Below are positions 62,129 to 64,000 of a stretch of 64,000 nt of DNA, one piece after another (positions within the stretch are counted from its first letter, which is position 1; each line of letters starts with the position of its first letter). The stretch lies in the NCBI GenBank assembly GCA_958426775.1, contig CATZZP010000014.1, positions 1 through 64,000 of the forward strand, read 5' to 3'. Origin of the DNA: an uncultured Bacillota bacterium. Its GTDB lineage: Bacteria > Bacillota > Clostridia > Lachnospirales > CAG-274. The notes beneath the pieces are model-generated. The model made no database searches. It was not told the DNA's origin and saw only the letters and a program-made list of their open reading frames with translations. A program made the translations under genes and the position numbers.

Positions 62129-62156
62129 TGTAACCCTAATGTAATTGAATTGTAAT
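62129..62156 (+). promoter_or_regulatory. Three WalR-type half-sites
   Basis: TGTAAC, TGTAAT and TGTAAT, each separated by exactly 5 bases. Every unit and spacing fits the WalR (YycF) consensus TGTWAH-N5-TGTWAH. The last unit lies in the spacer of the promoter at 62145-62172. Confidence 0.7.
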
Positions 62157-62172
62157 ATATTGGGTGTATAAT
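62145..62172 (+). promoter_or_regulatory. Promoter after walK
   Basis: TTGAAT (62145-62150), a 16-base spacer and TATAAT (62167-62172). It overlaps the WalR-type boxes. Confidence 0.7.
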
Positions 62173-62225
62173 GTAAGTGTGTAGAGAGATGGTATGTTTT
62201 ACTGATTTTAGAAAGGAGTACTGCA

Positions 62226-62678
62226 ATGAAAAAGTTATTAGCAGGTCTTATGATTTTAATGGGCATAATAACTGCACAGAGCGTTTCTGTGTTGGCAGCT
62301 GCTCCTGTTGACAAATTTGCTATTACAGGAGGCGTTGACACTTCAAAGCCTGTTGAAATAACATTTGACTCAACAAGGATAATATCAGGTACTGCCGAAA
62401 AGGGTGCAGAGATTGAAATTACCGTCTATGAGCAAAAAGCAAAGGTTGATGGCACTACAGCATTAAATGCAGTTAATACATACAGCCTTACCGTCGGCTC
62501 AACAGGTATTTTCAGCCAGAGTGTGGAGCTTATCGAGGGCAAGAACTACGTGGTTATTGCAGCTCAAAAGGACGACAAGCAGTCACAGGTATCTGCAACT
62601 ATTAACAGAAAGGGTCATGCAATCAAATCTGTTCTGTCACAGTATATTGCTCTGCCCGGTCAAAAAAGCGGCTGGTAA
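62226..62678 (+). CDS. Small secreted protein downstream of walRK
   Basis: 150 residues. A signal peptide (about 1-26, cut near VLAA) is followed by a single beta-rich domain with ISGTAEKGAEIEITVYE and ELIEGKNYVVI, similar to bacterial Ig-like surface modules. No catalytic motif or anchor. AAAGGAG is 7 bases before the ATG. Its promoter overlaps WalR-type boxes, so it may be a direct target of the neighbouring two-component system. Function unknown. Confidence 0.82.
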   Translation: MKKLLAGLMILMGIITAQSVSVLAAAPVDKFAITGGVDTSKPVEITFDSTRIISGTAEKGAEIEITVYEQKAKVDGTTALNAVNTYSLTVGSTGIFSQSVELIEGKNYVVIAAQKDDKQSQVSATINRKGHAIKSVLSQYIALPGQKSGW

Positions 62679-62711
62679 AGCATAATGCCGCCGCGGCAAA
62701 AAGGTGAATTT

Positions 62712-64000
62712 ATGAAAAGTACAGGTAAAAACTTTATAATCGCTTTTTTGATGATTTTGGCTATATATCAGACTGCGGAGTTATGGTTTGGAGAATTTTC
62801 AAGCCATAACTTTTTTGCGTTTAAGGACGATTTCTCTCAACCAGGTGCTGAGGACGAAATCAGTCATACCTTAGAGCGTATTATCATCAACTTAGGCGAA
62901 AACAAAATGCTTTGTCGTGGAAACGGCATCTATAACAGTGCTTATAAGGAGTCTGCCGATACAGCTATTGCAAAGCTTCTGCGTAAGGGCGAGGTTATTT
63001 CCGAGGGCATTGCGGATTGGAAAAGCCTCCTTCAGAGTAAGGCTGTCATCTATGAATACGGATATATATCAGATGGCAGCCAGGCGGAAAAATTCTTTAA
63101 TGTGGAAAATAGTAATACCTCTAAAATAAAGAGCTTTGATACGATTATGCTCTCCTATGACCGGGGCAGTGCAAGGCTGAGGTTTATTAATTCACAAACC
63201 CTGTGGTATATGGAAATACTTAGTAACGACACAGCTCTTGCCTCTGATATAAACGGAATTTTTGAGGGCTTCTCAAGCTCAAAGGAGGATATTTACTATA
63301 TTTCCTCCGTACAAAACGGCTTTGAGATTTTTAAAAACAATGTCTTTATTCCAAGGTGGGACGGTCAAAGTGTAAATTATTCCTATTTATCTCCTAAAAT
63401 GCGGTATGAGGGTGCTTACGGCAGAGCTGACCTTGAAAGAGAGGTAAACGGCTTTTTTGATAATCCTGCCGGTAAGTGGATAAACGATGTAGAGGGTGTG
63501 CTTAACTTCAGTGACGAAAGCACCGTTGTTAAATATTATCCTAACGGTGTGCTGGAGTACTCTAACTACAGTACAGGCAGTCAGAATGAGGAAAATGATT
63601 TTTATACTAATTATATGTCGGCTCTTGCCTTAATAAAAAAGGACGAGGGCATAAGTAATGAATTTTTCCTCAGAGATTACGTTATGGAGGGTGGTAACTA
63701 TATTATGTACTTTGGCTACAAGGCAAATAATCTTCCTATATTAATGGGGGAGGAACTGCAAAAGTCCACAGGAATGAAGGATTATATTGAGGTAACCGCA
63801 GGCATGGGCAGAGTATCAAAGTATAAGCGTTATTGCGTTGATTACAGCCTTGAAACCGATGAAAGCATGGTGGCAAGCAATGACTTTCTAAATGCCGTTG
63901 ATGATGTGTATAACCGGCTTGACCTGTCTGACGAACAGCAGGTTAATGACCTTACCCTTTCATATATTGACAGGGGGAACAATCAGCAGCTTTCTCTTTG
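62712..64000 (+). CDS. YycH-like regulator of WalK (3' end outside window)
   Basis: The frame is open from ATG 62712 to the window edge (429 codons seen). AAGGTGA lies 4 bases before the start. One N-terminal transmembrane helix (about 8-25) precedes an extracytoplasmic domain. YycH proteins in Bacillus and Staphylococcus have this layout, sit beside walRK and modulate WalK. Sequence similarity by eye is weak, so the call rests mostly on topology, size and position. Confidence 0.65.
   Translation, partial: MKSTGKNFIIAFLMILAIYQTAELWFGEFSSHNFFAFKDDFSQPGAEDEISHTLERIIINLGENKMLCRGNGIYNSAYKESADTAIAKLLRKGEVISEGIADWKSLLQSKAVIYEYGYISDGSQAEKFFNVENSNTSKIKSFDTIMLSYDRGSARLRFINSQTLWYMEILSNDTALASDINGIFEGFSSSKEDIYYISSVQNGFEIFKNNVFIPRWDGQSVNYSYLSPKMRYEGAYGRADLEREVNGFFDNPAGKWINDVEGVLNFSDESTVVKYYPNGVLEYSNYSTGSQNEENDFYTNYMSALALIKKDEGISNEFFLRDYVMEGGNYIMYFGYKANNLPILMGEELQKSTGMKDYIEVTAGMGRVSKYKRYCVDYSLETDESMVASNDFLNAVDDVYNRLDLSDEQQVNDLTLSYIDRGNNQQLSL

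Overview
The window looks like a chromosome segment of a Gram-positive, spore-forming anaerobe of the class Clostridia. It carries spoIIP, a WalR/WalK-type two-component system with a YycH-like gene, a FabT/FabK-type fatty acid operon, an IreB-RuvX-DUF1292-RNase J neighbourhood, strong AGGAGG ribosome binding sites, and several GTG and TTG starts. Base composition is low to moderate GC by eye (not computed). The dockerin-bearing pectinases with Thr-rich linkers point to a plant-fibre degrader of a rumen or gut type. I cannot name the species.

Layout. 1-5.7 kb: leuD, leuB, ilvD and ilvB (leucine and branched-chain amino acid synthesis), separated by copies of a multi-hairpin intergenic repeat. 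5.8-9.5 kb: a membrane-anchored CBM2-GH5 cellulase, an unknown anchored protein and an iron-type alcohol dehydrogenase. 9.7-13.1 kb: ireB, ruvX, a DUF1292 gene, rnj (RNase J) and a second DUF1292 gene. 13.2-17.5 kb: a secreted beta-helix gene broken by one in-frame TAG, a remnant of a PucR-family regulator, and a secreted DUF285-repeat protein with a dockerin. 17.5-21.6 kb (minus strand): prmA, rsmE, a cysteine desulfurase and thiI. 21.7-24.2 kb: a polar amino acid ABC transporter. 24.2-26.2 kb: a small XRE regulator and a BspA-like dockerin protein. 26.4-34.1 kb: fabT-fabH-fabK-fabD-fabG-fabF-fabZ-accD-accA with a clear promoter and a FabT-type operator. 34.1-36.9 kb: a DpnII-like GATC restriction-modification island. 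37-38 kb: spoIIP.

38.3-51.9 kb is the most distinctive region. Three large secreted pectate lyases (PL1, PL1, and a 1868-residue PL1 plus PL9 enzyme) carry dockerins, and two of them also carry cohesin-like domains. A separate small operon encodes a cohesin-dockerin protein, a related secreted protein and a 43-residue peptide. Including the beta-helix gene and the two repeat proteins, seven genes in 64 kb encode dockerins, and three of these also encode cohesin-like domains. I infer a cellulosome-like complex directed at pectin.

52.3-55.4 kb: a polytopic GT-C-like membrane protein and a polyprenyl-phosphate GT2. 55.5-56.8 kb: metY. 56.9-59.2 kb: a membrane diguanylate cyclase. 59.2-64 kb: the repeat again, then walR, walK, a secreted protein preceded by three WalR-type half-sites, and a YycH-like gene that runs off the window.
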